DNA of 64,000 bases from Streptomyces fildesensis (GTDB taxonomy: Bacteria; Actinomycetota; Actinomycetes; Streptomycetales; Streptomycetaceae). The translations under genes and the position numbers were made by a program. The stretch is from contig NZ_JAAIKO010000015.1 in NCBI RefSeq assembly GCF_016107395.1, forward strand, positions 88,117 to 152,116, given 5' to 3'. This document shows, one piece after another, positions 50,746 to 59,021 of the stretch (position 1 is its first letter; each line of letters opens with the position of its first letter). Below the pieces are notes generated by a model. That model was not told the origin of the DNA and searched no databases. It saw nothing but the letters and a program-made list of their open reading frames with translations.

Positions 50746-52146
50746 CTACTGGCTGGCGGCCAGCAACGTGTTGACCTGCGTCTCAGCGGTGGTGAGGAGC
50801 TTGCCGATGTCGGCGTTCTTGTTGGTCAGCGCACCCGACATCGCGTTGTCCAGGACCGTGTAGATCTTCTGGGCGTTCGGCGGCTCGGGCTTCACCGGGA
50901 CCTGGGCGGCCACGTAGGTGGCGAAGTTCTCGACCGGTACGGTCGCGCTCGCGGTCTTGGTGGAGGTGTCCTTGTCCTTCGACGCGCCGGTGAAGAAGAA
51001 CGGCTGCGGCAGTCCGACCGGGATGCCGTCGGTCTTGTTGCGGGCGTAGTTGAACTGGCCCTTCTCCAAGGTCAGGAACTTGAAGTTGACCCAGGCGATG
51101 CCGGCCTTGATCTGGTCGGGCGTGGACGACTTCTTGAACATGTAGTCGGCGCCGCCGAACAGCGAGGTCTTGCCGCCCGGGATCGGCGCCATGCCGAGGT
51201 CCTCGAACTTGGCCTGGTACTGCTGGACGACGAGCGGGATGTCGTCAGGAGCACCGACGTACATACCGACCTTGCTGGTGCCCATGGCCTTCTGGACGTC
51301 GCCCCACGCGAGTCCGGGGGTCGCGGGCAGGCTGTTGTCGGTGAAGCGCATGTCATGCAGGGTCTGCAGGAGGGTCTTGCTCTCGTCCGTGTTGAAGGCG
51401 GCCTTCTTGCCGTCCTCGGAGGTCACCTGGCCGCCGAGCCCGTAGAGCTCCGAGGTGAAGTGCCAACCGCCCTGGTTGCCGCCGGCGTTCTCGATGAAGC
51501 CGTGGATGCCCTGGCTGCCCAGCTTGTCCTGGATCGTCTTGGCCGCGGCCCGCACGCCTTCCCAGGTGGTCGGGGGCTTGTTGGGGTCGAGACCGGCCTG
51601 GGTGAAGATCTTGCGGTTGTAGATCAGGCCCATCTGGTAGTTCGAGGTGGGCAGGCCGTACAGCTTGCCGCCGTCCTTCAGCACGTTCATGACGTTGGGG
51701 TCGATGTCGTTGAGGTTCGGGACGGTCTCCGGCGTGACGTACGGAGTGATGTCAGCGGCTTGACCCGCGTCCAGAACCTGGTCCTTGTCGGTCATGTACG
51801 TGTAGAAGGTGTCTGTTTGCGTTCCGCCCTTCATCATGGCCGTGAACTTCGCCGGATCCTCGCATGGGAATCCGTCCTTGCCGTTCACCGTGACGTTCGG
51901 GTAGAGCACCTTGAACGCGGCTATGTCGTCGAGCCACTGCTTGCGCTCGGCCGCCTTGGTGGTGGGCGGCATGCAGTCGACGCTGATGGTGACCTTGGTG
52001 CTGGGATCCAGCTTGGCGCTCGCGCCCTTGTCACCTGAACCGGGGTCCTTGGCCGTGTCCTTGCTGTCGGAACATGCCGCGGCGGTCATGCCGACGCCGG
52101 CGACCAGCACGATGGCCACCAGCGTCCGGTAGCGGTTTGTCTTCAT
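50746..52146 (-). CDS. Sugar ABC transporter substrate-binding lipoprotein
   Basis: A 466-aa solute-binding lipoprotein (signal ending MTAAACSDS). The mature part has the CUT1-type fold with KLYGLPTSNYQMGLIYN, TTWEGVRAAAKTIQD, and SLFGGADYMFKKSSTP, and an N-terminal DCMPPTTKAAERKQWLDD. It is not a close match to the known maltose-binding protein of S. coelicolor, so the ligand is left open; the alpha-glucosidase suggests alpha-glucosides. ATG 52146 has GAAGGG eight bases upstream. Confidence 0.9.
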   Translation of the reverse strand: MKTNRYRTLVAIVLVAGVGMTAAACSDSKDTAKDPGSGDKGASAKLDPSTKVTISVDCMPPTTKAAERKQWLDDIAAFKVLYPNVTVNGKDGFPCEDPAKFTAMMKGGTQTDTFYTYMTDKDQVLDAGQAADITPYVTPETVPNLNDIDPNVMNVLKDGGKLYGLPTSNYQMGLIYNRKIFTQAGLDPNKPPTTWEGVRAAAKTIQDKLGSQGIHGFIENAGGNQGGWHFTSELYGLGGQVTSEDGKKAAFNTDESKTLLQTLHDMRFTDNSLPATPGLAWGDVQKAMGTSKVGMYVGAPDDIPLVVQQYQAKFEDLGMAPIPGGKTSLFGGADYMFKKSSTPDQIKAGIAWVNFKFLTLEKGQFNYARNKTDGIPVGLPQPFFFTGASKDKDTSTKTASATVPVENFATYVAAQVPVKPEPPNAQKIYTVLDNAMSGALTNKNADIGKLLTTAETQVNTLLAASQ

Positions 52147-52280
52147 TGATCAACCCTTCCCCTGAACCACTGCGCGACGATGCTCCGCGCTCTGAGATCT
52201 GCGAACCCTGCGCGGTTGCGTGGCGCGGGGTGTGCGCCGCCGTCTCGGGTGGGCTCAAGGTACTGAACCCGATAGATGTC

Positions 52281-52307
52281 CGCAAGATTTCGCGCGAAGC
52301 TCGCAAA
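52281..52307. promoter_or_regulatory. Candidate LacI-type operator before the binding-protein gene
   Basis: The 10-bp palindrome TTCGCGCGAA (52289-52298) is flanked by CGCAAG (52281-52286) and CGCAAA (52302-52307). Related CGCAAG elements occur in front of the LacI gene itself, suggesting one regulator for both promoters. Confidence 0.5.
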
Positions 52308-52399
52308 GACACGACTTGATTACGAAGCCGTTTCCCAGTCAGTGGTGTCGGGGAGGGTTGCCAACGAGATTGCCAACGACCGCCGGAGCCGGACCGGCC

Positions 52400-53449
52400 C
52401 TACCTGCTGGTCGCTTCCACCCCCGGCTGCTGGGGCTGCGCGGCCCGCGGCGCGGGGCCCGTGGAGCCGCGTACGACGAGCTCGGGCTCGAAGAGCAGCT
52501 CGTCGTGGTCGACCGGAGTGCCGCTGATCTGACCGCTGAGCAGGTCGACGGCGGCCCGTCCCATGGCTTCGATGGGCTGGCGCACGGTGGTGAGCGGCGG
52601 ATCGATGCAATTCATGAACATCGAGTCGTCGTAGCCGATGACCGAGAAGTCCTGGGGCACCGACAGCCCGCGGCGGCGGGCGGACCGGATGGCGCCCAGC
52701 GCGATCGGGTCGCTCGCGCAGATGACGGCGGTGACGCCGCGCTGGATCAGCCGGCTGGCCGCGGCCTGCCCGCCCTCCAGGGTGAACAGCGCGTGTTCGA
52801 CGGCGGTGTCCGGGAGTTCGCCGCCGCGCTGCCCGATCCAGCGGCGGGCCGCGGCGAGCTTGCGCCGCGACGGAACGTGGTCGGGCGGGCCCAGGATCAG
52901 GCCGATCCGCTCATGGCCGAGCGACGCGAGATGGGTCATCCCCTGTTCCACGGCGACCGCGTCGTCGCAGGACACCCTCGGGAAGTCGAGATCGTCGATG
53001 GCGGCGTTCATCAGCACGGTGGGCAGATTGCGCTCGGCGAGCCGGGCGTAGTGCTCGTGCGACGACTCGGCCTGGGCGTACAGACCGCCGAAGAAGATCG
53101 CCCCGGAGACGTGCTGCTGCAGCAGCAACTCCACGTAGTCGGCCTCCGACACCCCGCCGACGGTCTGGGTGCAGAGCACGGGCGTGAACCCCTGCTGTGC
53201 CAGGGCGCCGCCCACCACCTCGGCGAAGGCCGGGAAGATCGGATTGGAAAGCTCCGGGAGAACGAGCCCGACAAGCCGGGCACGCTCCCCGCGCAGCTGG
53301 GTCGGTCGTTCGTAACCGAGCACATCGAGTGCGGTCAGCACTGCGGCTCTGGTCGCATCGGAGACTCCGGGCTTCCCGTTCAGCACTCGGCTGACGGTCG
53401 CCTCGCTCACCCCGACCTTCTTTGCCACCGTGGCAAGTCGTCGTGTCAT
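52400..53449 (-). CDS. LacI-family repressor of the sugar operon
   Basis: A 349-aa regulator. The N-terminal HTH and hinge are LATVAKKVGVSEATVSRVLNG and ALDVLGYERP; the effector domain is of the periplasmic-binding type (LVLPELSNPIFPAFAEVV ... GYDDSMFMNCIDPPLTTVRQP). It lies 253 bases upstream of the binding-protein gene on the same strand and should repress transport and alpha-glucosidase in the absence of the sugar. Confidence 0.93.
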   Translation of the reverse strand: MTRRLATVAKKVGVSEATVSRVLNGKPGVSDATRAAVLTALDVLGYERPTQLRGERARLVGLVLPELSNPIFPAFAEVVGGALAQQGFTPVLCTQTVGGVSEADYVELLLQQHVSGAIFFGGLYAQAESSHEHYARLAERNLPTVLMNAAIDDLDFPRVSCDDAVAVEQGMTHLASLGHERIGLILGPPDHVPSRRKLAAARRWIGQRGGELPDTAVEHALFTLEGGQAAASRLIQRGVTAVICASDPIALGAIRSARRRGLSVPQDFSVIGYDDSMFMNCIDPPLTTVRQPIEAMGRAAVDLLSGQISGTPVDHDELLFEPELVVRGSTGPAPRAAQPQQPGVEATSR

Positions 53450-53472
53450 GACGTCAACTCTAGTACAGGTTT

Positions 53473-53512
53473 CGCAAGTTTCTTGCGGGAAATTTGCGCC
53501 AATCCTGCAAGG
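53473..53512. promoter_or_regulatory. Candidate LacI autoregulatory operators
   Basis: CGCAAG-TTT-CTTGCG (53473-53487) is a perfect spaced palindrome 24 bases before the LacI start codon. It is followed by further half-site-like elements (TTTGCGC near 53493 and CCTGCAAGG near 53504). The arrangement suits autorepression. Confidence 0.6.
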
Positions 53513-53525
53513 TTCCGCGTCCGGC

Positions 53526-53556
53526 CCGGTGTCCGGGGGATCACCCCGGACACCGG
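53526..53556 (-). terminator. Terminator after the multicopper oxidase gene
   Basis: A perfect 13-bp stem (53526-53538 with 53544-53556) and a 5-base loop, starting eight bases past the stop of the multicopper oxidase gene on the minus strand. Confidence 0.85.
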
Positions 53557-53563
53557 TGATCCG

Positions 53564-55177
53564 TTACTGGCGGTAGCCGAGGACCGCCATCATGCCCGCC
53601 TCCGCGTGGTAGACGTTGTGGCAGTGGATCATCCACAGTCCTGGATTGTCCGCGTCGAGATCGACGCTGAGTGTCCGTCCGGGCAGCACGATAGCGGTGT
53701 CCTTGCGGGCGCCGCCGCCGGTCAGCGAAAAGGTGTGCCCGTGCAGATGCAGGGGATGCCACATCCGGGTGTTGTTCGCGAGCGTCAGCCGGACCCGTTC
53801 GCCCTGCCGCACGTCATGGCGGACCGCCGGATCGTAAGCCGCCCCTTCGAAGGCCCAGTTGTAGTTGGCCATGCTGCCGGTCAGCCGCAGCTCGACCGTG
53901 CGGTCCGGCGTCCGGCCTGGGTCCGGCAGGGCCACCGAAGGGTCGGGCCGCAGATCGCCGGCCTGGAGGAGCCGCCCGGACAGTTCCTGCGGGCGGTCGG
54001 CGGCGGTCGGCGCCGTTCCACCGCCGGTGCGCAGCACGTCCAGCGCCGCCGCGTCCTTCCCCTCCGCGAGGGCGACCAGCGGGAAGACCCCGTCACCCGC
54101 CGTGACCAGCACGTCGTACCGTTCGCCCATGCCGATCAGCAGCGCGTCGGTCGCGGCGTGCACGACGGGGTAACCGTCGGTGTGCGTGATGGTCATCCGG
54201 TGCCCGCCGAGCGCGACGCGGAAGGCGGTGTCGCCGCCCGCGTTGACGAAACGGATCCGGATCCGGTCGCCGGGCTTGGCGGTGAAGCCGCGCGGGGCTT
54301 GCGGGGCGCGCCCGTTGACGAGGTAGTACGGGTACTTCACATCGCCCGGGTCGCCGCCGAGCAGATCGCTGGTGGCGCCCGTCAGCATGCGGCTGGGTCC
54401 GGCCGGGGCGGCCGGGTCCTGGCTCGCCGGGCCGTCCATTCCTTCCATGCCGTCCATGCCGGAGTGGTCCGTCCCGCTCCGGCCACTGCTGCCGGCGGCC
54501 GCCGTGCTCGCGCTCTTGGTGAGCTCGGCGAGGACCGCGTCCGGGGTGCTGCCGTCGACCCCGTCCACCCAGTCGTCCAGGACGACGACCCACTCCTTGT
54601 CGTACTGCAGCGGCTCCTTCGGGTCCTCGACGATGAGCGGCGCGTACAGCCCGCGGTCCAGCTGAACGCCGGTGTGCGGATGGAACCAGTACGTGCCCGG
54701 CCGGGCGACCGCGAAGCGGTACGCGTAGTCGGCGCCGGCCTTGATGGCGGGCTGGGTCAGCCCCGGTACCCCGTCCATGTCGTTGCGCAGGGCGAGGCCG
54801 TGCCAGTGCGCGGACGTGGCCTGCGGCAGATGGTTGGCGAGCGTCGCGGACAGGGTGCCGCCCGCCATCACCCGGATCTCCTTGCCGGGCAGTTCGCCGT
54901 CGTACGTCCAGGTCCTGACCGTGGGCCCGCCGAGGTCCACGACGCCTTCGACGGCGGTCAGCCGGACCTCGCTGACCGGTCCGTCCCCGGCGCGCGCCTT
55001 CTCCGCGGCGACGACCTCGGGGCCGTCGGGCGCGAGGTATCCGTCTCCCGCGGACTGGGAGTTGCCGTGTCCGGGATGCCCTGACGACGCGGATCCGCCG
55101 GAACAGGCGGCGAGCAGGCCGCCTCCGGCGACCGCGATTCCCGCGCCGAGCACGGCGCGGCGGTGGTAGGTACGCAT
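53564..55177 (-). CDS. Multicopper oxidase, exported lipoprotein
   Basis: A 537-aa laccase-like enzyme. The signal HRRAVLGAGIAVAGGGLLAAC has a twin-Arg pair and a lipobox. Copper ligands are visible in all four motifs: HWHGLAL, HPHTG, HPLHLHGHTF, and HCHNVYHAEAGMM, the last carrying the type 1 Cys and Met. A Ser/Gly/Met-rich insert (SGMDGMEGMDGPAS) could bind copper. It probably oxidises Cu(I) or phenols outside the cell. ATG 55177. A His-rich membrane protein gene lies 91 bases upstream on the same strand. Confidence 0.93.
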   Translation of the reverse strand: MRTYHRRAVLGAGIAVAGGGLLAACSGGSASSGHPGHGNSQSAGDGYLAPDGPEVVAAEKARAGDGPVSEVRLTAVEGVVDLGGPTVRTWTYDGELPGKEIRVMAGGTLSATLANHLPQATSAHWHGLALRNDMDGVPGLTQPAIKAGADYAYRFAVARPGTYWFHPHTGVQLDRGLYAPLIVEDPKEPLQYDKEWVVVLDDWVDGVDGSTPDAVLAELTKSASTAAAGSSGRSGTDHSGMDGMEGMDGPASQDPAAPAGPSRMLTGATSDLLGGDPGDVKYPYYLVNGRAPQAPRGFTAKPGDRIRIRFVNAGGDTAFRVALGGHRMTITHTDGYPVVHAATDALLIGMGERYDVLVTAGDGVFPLVALAEGKDAAALDVLRTGGGTAPTAADRPQELSGRLLQAGDLRPDPSVALPDPGRTPDRTVELRLTGSMANYNWAFEGAAYDPAVRHDVRQGERVRLTLANNTRMWHPLHLHGHTFSLTGGGARKDTAIVLPGRTLSVDLDADNPGLWMIHCHNVYHAEAGMMAVLGYRQ

Positions 55178-55268
55178 GCTGAATACACCTCATGGGTGTC
55201 GATGGATGGGCAGGACGGACCGCGTGACCGTCCCCGGGGTACAGGCCCCGGGGCGGCCGGGCGGCGTC

Positions 55269-55673
55269 CTATATGCGCAGCACCGGCAGACGGGAGAGGG
55301 GTATGCGTGGGGGCGGTGGCCACGGCCACCGCCCCCGGGGGAGCAGGGAGCGGGCCGCCGCGACGGAGCCGGCCGGCGGGCCGGCCGGCAGGCCGAGGGC
55401 GGCGAGCAGGACGACGACGGCGGTGCCGAGCACGGCCAGGCAGAGCGTCAGCGGGCTCGTGTCGTGAGCGGGCCGGTGCGCGGGCGCCGGCCCGTGCCGG
55501 TCGGCGCCCTCATGCGCCATTCCCATCGCATCAGGGGAGGCGCCATGCTGGGAGGCCCGGTCCACGGCGGCGGGCCGCGTCTCCTCATGGCCGCCGCCCG
55601 CCGGATGGCCCACCGTGTGCATGGCAAAAATCCCGAGGAGGAGAGCGGCGAACAGGAGCATCCGGCGCGTCAT
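55269..55673 (-). CDS. DUF6153-like His-rich membrane protein
   Basis: A 134-aa protein with two hydrophobic segments: MTRRMLLFAALLLGIFAMHT and LTLCLAVLGTAVVVLLAALG. The loop between is His-rich (GGGHEETRP, QHGASPDAMGMAHEGADRHG, HRPAHD), suggesting copper binding. I associate this pattern with the Streptomyces DUF6153 family, usually found near multicopper oxidases. ATG 55673 is chosen at the start of the signal-like helix; the frame is open to 55766. Probably co-transcribed with the oxidase. Confidence 0.72.
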   Translation of the reverse strand: MTRRMLLFAALLLGIFAMHTVGHPAGGGHEETRPAAVDRASQHGASPDAMGMAHEGADRHGPAPAHRPAHDTSPLTLCLAVLGTAVVVLLAALGLPAGPPAGSVAAARSLLPRGRWPWPPPPRIPLSRLPVLRI

Positions 55674-55947
55674 CGCATACCCCTCTCCGGTATCGGAACC
55701 TGACAGGACCCTACACAAGCGCACCGACAACCGGGCGTTGGTCGCCACAGGTGTCCGACGGATCACCGGCGCCCGTTACGCAGGGCGCAAAACAGCAGGC
55801 AGTATGGGCACAGCAGTACGCCCCCACCGGCTCGTGCGTTCGGACGAGGTCCGAAACGTGCCAGAAACCGTGTGGTGGGATGCTCATGTGCCCCGAGGTG
55901 CCCCGCGGCGCGGGAGCAGGCAGCCTGATCAGCGAGGATGGGTGGAA
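55674..55947. promoter_or_regulatory. Divergent intergenic region between the copper pair and glnA2
   Basis: The 274 bases between the two divergent starts carry no convincing gene. They must hold promoters for both. I see no clear operator. Confidence 0.4.
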
Positions 55948-57309
55948 ATGGATAAGCAGCAGGAGTTCGTGCTCCGTACGCTCGAAGAGCGCGACATCCG
56001 CTTCGTACGGCTGTGGTTCACCGACGTGCTCGGCTATCTGAAGTCGGTCGCCGTCGCCCCCGCCGAACTGGAGCAGGCCTTCGACGAGGGCATCGGCTTC
56101 GACGGCTCGGCGATCGAGGGGTTCGCCCGGGTCTACGAGTCGGACATGATCGCCAAGCCCGACCCCAGCACGTTCCAGATCCTGCCGTGGCGTGCCGAGG
56201 GCCCCGGGACCGCGCGGATGTTCTGCGACATCCTCATGCCGGACGGCTCGCCCTCGTACGCCGACCCGCGCTATGTCCTCAAGCGCGCACTGGCCAAGAC
56301 CTCCGACCTCGGGTTCACCTTCTACACCCACCCCGAGATCGAGTTCTTCCTGCTCAAGGACAAGCCGCTCGACGGCAGCATCCCCACCCCGGCCGACAAC
56401 TCCGGCTACTTCGACCACACTCCGCAGAACGTCGGCATGGACTTCCGCCGCCAGGCGATCACCATGCTGGAGTCGATGGGCATCTCGGTGGAGTTCTCCC
56501 ACCACGAGGGCGCGCCCGGCCAGCAGGAGATCGACCTCCGCTACGCCGACGCGCTGTCCACCGCCGACAACGTCATGACGTTCCGGCTGGTGATGAAGCA
56601 GGTCGCGCTGGAGCAGGGCGTGCACGCGACCTTCATGCCCAAGCCGTTCTCGGACTTCCCCGGCTCGGGCATGCACACCCACCTCTCCCTCTTCGAGGGC
56701 GACCGCAACGCGTTCTACGAGTCCGGCTCGGAGTTCCAGCTCTCCAAGGTCGGCCGCTCCTTCATCGCGGGGCTGCTCAAGCACGCCGGCGAGATCTCCG
56801 CCGTCACCAACCAGTGGGTGAACTCCTACAAGCGCATCTGGGGCGGCTCGCAGCGCACCGCGGGCGCCGGCGGCGAGGCCCCCTCGTACATCTGCTGGGG
56901 CCACAACAACCGGTCCGCGCTCATCCGCGTCCCGATGTACAAGCCCGGCAAGACCGGCTCCACCCGCGTCGAGGTCCGCTCCATCGACTCCGGCGCCAAC
57001 CCCTACCTCGCCTACGCGGTCCTGCTCGCCGCCGGCCTGAAGGGCATCCAGGAGGGCTACGAGCTCCCGCCCGGCGCCGACGACGACGTCTGGGCCCTCT
57101 CCGACGCCGAACGCCGCGCCCTGGGTATCGAGCCCCTCCCGCAGAACCTGGGCGAGGCCATCACCCTCATGGAGCGCAGCGAACTGGTCGCGGAAACGCT
57201 CGGCGAGCACGTCTTCGACTTCTTCCTGCGCAACAAGAAGCAGGAGTGGGAGGAGTACCGCTCCGAGGTGACGGCGTTCGAGCTGCGCAAGAACCTGCCG
57301 AACCTGTAG
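55948..57309 (+). CDS. glnA2: Glutamine synthetase family protein GlnA2-type
   Basis: A 453-aa class I synthetase-fold protein, equal in length to S. coelicolor GlnA2 as I recall it. It starts MDKQQEFVLRTLEERDIRFV and contains FDGSAIEGF, the metal motif in HHEGAPGQQEID, GSGMHTHLSLF, and NNRSALIRVPMY. The Tyr adenylylation site of GSI-beta enzymes (NLYDLPP) is absent. S. coelicolor GlnA2 has been described as a gamma-glutamylpolyamine synthetase that takes part in polyamine use, so this role is more likely than bulk ammonia assimilation. ATG 55948 has GGTGG just upstream. A terminator hairpin follows. Confidence 0.88.
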   Translation: MDKQQEFVLRTLEERDIRFVRLWFTDVLGYLKSVAVAPAELEQAFDEGIGFDGSAIEGFARVYESDMIAKPDPSTFQILPWRAEGPGTARMFCDILMPDGSPSYADPRYVLKRALAKTSDLGFTFYTHPEIEFFLLKDKPLDGSIPTPADNSGYFDHTPQNVGMDFRRQAITMLESMGISVEFSHHEGAPGQQEIDLRYADALSTADNVMTFRLVMKQVALEQGVHATFMPKPFSDFPGSGMHTHLSLFEGDRNAFYESGSEFQLSKVGRSFIAGLLKHAGEISAVTNQWVNSYKRIWGGSQRTAGAGGEAPSYICWGHNNRSALIRVPMYKPGKTGSTRVEVRSIDSGANPYLAYAVLLAAGLKGIQEGYELPPGADDDVWALSDAERRALGIEPLPQNLGEAITLMERSELVAETLGEHVFDFFLRNKKQEWEEYRSEVTAFELRKNLPNL

Positions 57310-57340
57310 GCGCAGGTCAGGGCGGTTTCTGCGCTGTAAC

Positions 57341-57383
57341 GACGACCGGGCCAGCGGCGCTCTGCCGCTGGCCCGGAGTCGTC
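57341..57383. terminator. Strong hairpin between glnA2 and integrase
   Basis: A perfect 13-bp stem CCGGGCCAGCGGC/GCCGCTGGCCCGG (57346-57358 and 57364-57376, 5-base loop), extended by GACGA/TCGTC with a two-base bulge. It lies between the convergent glnA2 and integrase genes and ends directly before the integrase stop, so it may serve both. Confidence 0.85.
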
Positions 57384-58649
57384 TCACAGCCCCTGGGCCG
57401 TCCCTGGGCCGTCCGGCACGGATCCGGTGGCTTCGTAGACGCTGTCGACGGCCTTCCGGGTCCGCCCCTCGCTGCTGGGCATCAGGTGCGTGTACACCCG
57501 GAGCGTGAAACCCGGATCGCTGTGTCCGAGGTAGTGGCTGAGCGCCTTCACGTTCTCGCCGGCGTCCAGCAGAACCGACGCGTAGAAGTGCCTGAGAGCG
57601 TGCATGCCGTGCTCGCGGGCGGCTTCGTGGGATTCGCCCTTCTCCGGTACCGGGATCACTCCTGCCGAGACGAGGGCGGGTTTCCACATCCGGGTGTTGA
57701 AGTCGTTGCGCCTGACCGCGCCCCCGTCCGTCCTGGAGAACAGGAGCCGCTTCGTCAGGGGCGGACCGTCCGGCGTGAGCCACGGGAGCGTGACCGCGAC
57801 GGGCGGAAAGCGATCCGCGTGAGCCTTGAGCACCTGCCCCACACGCTCGGGTAGAGGCACGTCACGTTCCTTGCCACGCTTCGGCGGCGCGAACACCAGC
57901 TTTCCGTTGATCAGCTTCACCTGATAGCCCACGTGCAGCCAGCCCGTGCGGAAACCGACTTCATCGACCGGGAGCCCGAAGATTTCCCCTTGCCGCAGCC
58001 CGCACCCGCCCCCAAGGTCCGTCATCGCCTGAAAGCGGCCCGGCAATCCGGCGCGAACAGCGAACAGCCGATCGGCCGCCCACGGGGTTACCCGCGGGGC
58101 GGTCGATTGCGGTGCCCGGACGGATTTCGCGCGGCACGGATTCTTCGGCAGATGTCCGTCATCCACGGCCGCGGAGAGCACAGCCGAGACGCTGCTGAAG
58201 ATGACACGGCGATAGGACGCGACAGGGAGTGCGCTCTCCAGCCTGCTCAGCCACTCGCGGATGTGCTCCGGCAGGAAGGATCCGAGTGGGCGTGACCCGA
58301 TGTACGGAAAGGCATGCAGGCGGAGTTGCACCTCCACCACCGTGCGGGTGGTCATATCCGTGGCCTGCGACGCGATCCACTTCTCCCCGTACTGCTGGAA
58401 GGTTGTTCGGCCGGCAGCCGGGTCGATGTACTGCCCGCGCGACATGTCCGCTTCGATCCGCGCGAGCCACTGCTCCGCCTGCCGCTTCTGCTTGTCGGGG
58501 AAGGATTGACTCTTCTCGGTCCCGTCCGGGCCGACGTAGCGGGCCCGGTAGCGGAGCCCGATGCCGAATCGGTCGCTCTTTACACGGCGGGGGATTCCCT
58601 GCGCGTCTTTCTCGGTTTTGTACCAGCGGTCTTGGATGTGGCCAGCCAC
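57384..58649 (-). CDS. int: AICE tyrosine recombinase (integrase)
   Basis: A 421-aa integrase. Domain order: N-terminal arm-binding domain (HIQDRWYKTEKD), core-binding domain (TTFQQYGEKWIASQ ... LPEHIREWLSRLE), and catalytic domain with Arg in GCGLRQGEIFGL, HxxR as MHALRHFYAS, the second His in LGHSDPGFTLRV, and the nucleophile Tyr in VYTHLM. GTG 58649 has AAGGAG six bases upstream. It drives site-specific insertion and, with Xis, excision. A hairpin separates it from xis. Confidence 0.95.
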   Translation of the reverse strand: MAGHIQDRWYKTEKDAQGIPRRVKSDRFGIGLRYRARYVGPDGTEKSQSFPDKQKRQAEQWLARIEADMSRGQYIDPAAGRTTFQQYGEKWIASQATDMTTRTVVEVQLRLHAFPYIGSRPLGSFLPEHIREWLSRLESALPVASYRRVIFSSVSAVLSAAVDDGHLPKNPCRAKSVRAPQSTAPRVTPWAADRLFAVRAGLPGRFQAMTDLGGGCGLRQGEIFGLPVDEVGFRTGWLHVGYQVKLINGKLVFAPPKRGKERDVPLPERVGQVLKAHADRFPPVAVTLPWLTPDGPPLTKRLLFSRTDGGAVRRNDFNTRMWKPALVSAGVIPVPEKGESHEAAREHGMHALRHFYASVLLDAGENVKALSHYLGHSDPGFTLRVYTHLMPSSEGRTRKAVDSVYEATGSVPDGPGTAQGL

Positions 58650-58674
58650 GTAGGGCTCCTTGGGGCGTGACGGG

Positions 58675-58708
58675 CCAGGGGCACGACCAGTGTGGATCGT
58701 GCCCCTGG
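58675..58708 (-). other. 12-bp stem-loop between xis and int
   Basis: A perfect inverted repeat CCAGGGGCACGA/TCGTGCCCCTGG with a 10-base loop fills the 73-base gap between the excisionase stop and the integrase start. It could terminate or attenuate xis transcription before int, or be a protein-binding site. Confidence 0.65.
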
Positions 58709-58722
58709 CGTTTGGGGTGAGG

Positions 58723-58959
58723 TCAGGCGGCGTCTGTGGCGCTCTGCTGGGCGACCCAGGCTTGGACGACAGCGGGGTCCCAGCGCAGGTGTCTGCCAAC
58801 CCGGAATCCGGGCGGGCCGGTACCCGTCTTGCGCCAGGTGTAGAGGGTCTCCGCGCTGTCGAGCTCGAACAGTGCCAAGAGGTCATCGGGGGTGAGATAG
58901 CGGTCCGGGAGACCGGAGCGCAGGGTGGTGCGTGGATCGCTGATCTTGGGCCTTGCCAT
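58723..58959 (-). CDS. xis: Excisionase-like helix-turn-helix protein
   Basis: A 78-aa MerR/Xis-type winged-helix protein: YLTPDDLLALFELDSAETLYTW, followed by the wing GPPGFRVGRHLRWDPAVVQAW. Small proteins of this fold next to the integrase direct excision in AICEs. GAGGAG lies nine bases upstream of the ATG. Upstream of it is the 177-bp palindrome. Confidence 0.85.
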   Translation of the reverse strand: MARPKISDPRTTLRSGLPDRYLTPDDLLALFELDSAETLYTWRKTGTGPPGFRVGRHLRWDPAVVQAWVAQQSATDAA

Positions 58960-59021
58960 GAGCGGTGTCTCCTCGGGCTGGGTCCGCTTCCGGGCAGGGG
59001 GTCGGGGCCCCTCTCTCAGGT

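Noticed and set aside
50746..52146. Naming the sugar importer malEFG with malR and aglA
   Set aside because: Gene order fits the S. coelicolor maltose locus, but the binding protein and LacI sequences do not resemble MalE and MalR closely, so the substrate was left open.
55232..55253. Two CCCCGGGG blocks between the DUF6153-like and oxidase genes, considered as a copper operator
   Set aside because: Their form and spacing do not match a CsoR box, and such GC blocks are common here.
57310..57383. Possible tRNA fragment at the AICE end
   Set aside because: No T-loop sequence or CCA-end stem is visible; the stretch is a terminator hairpin.
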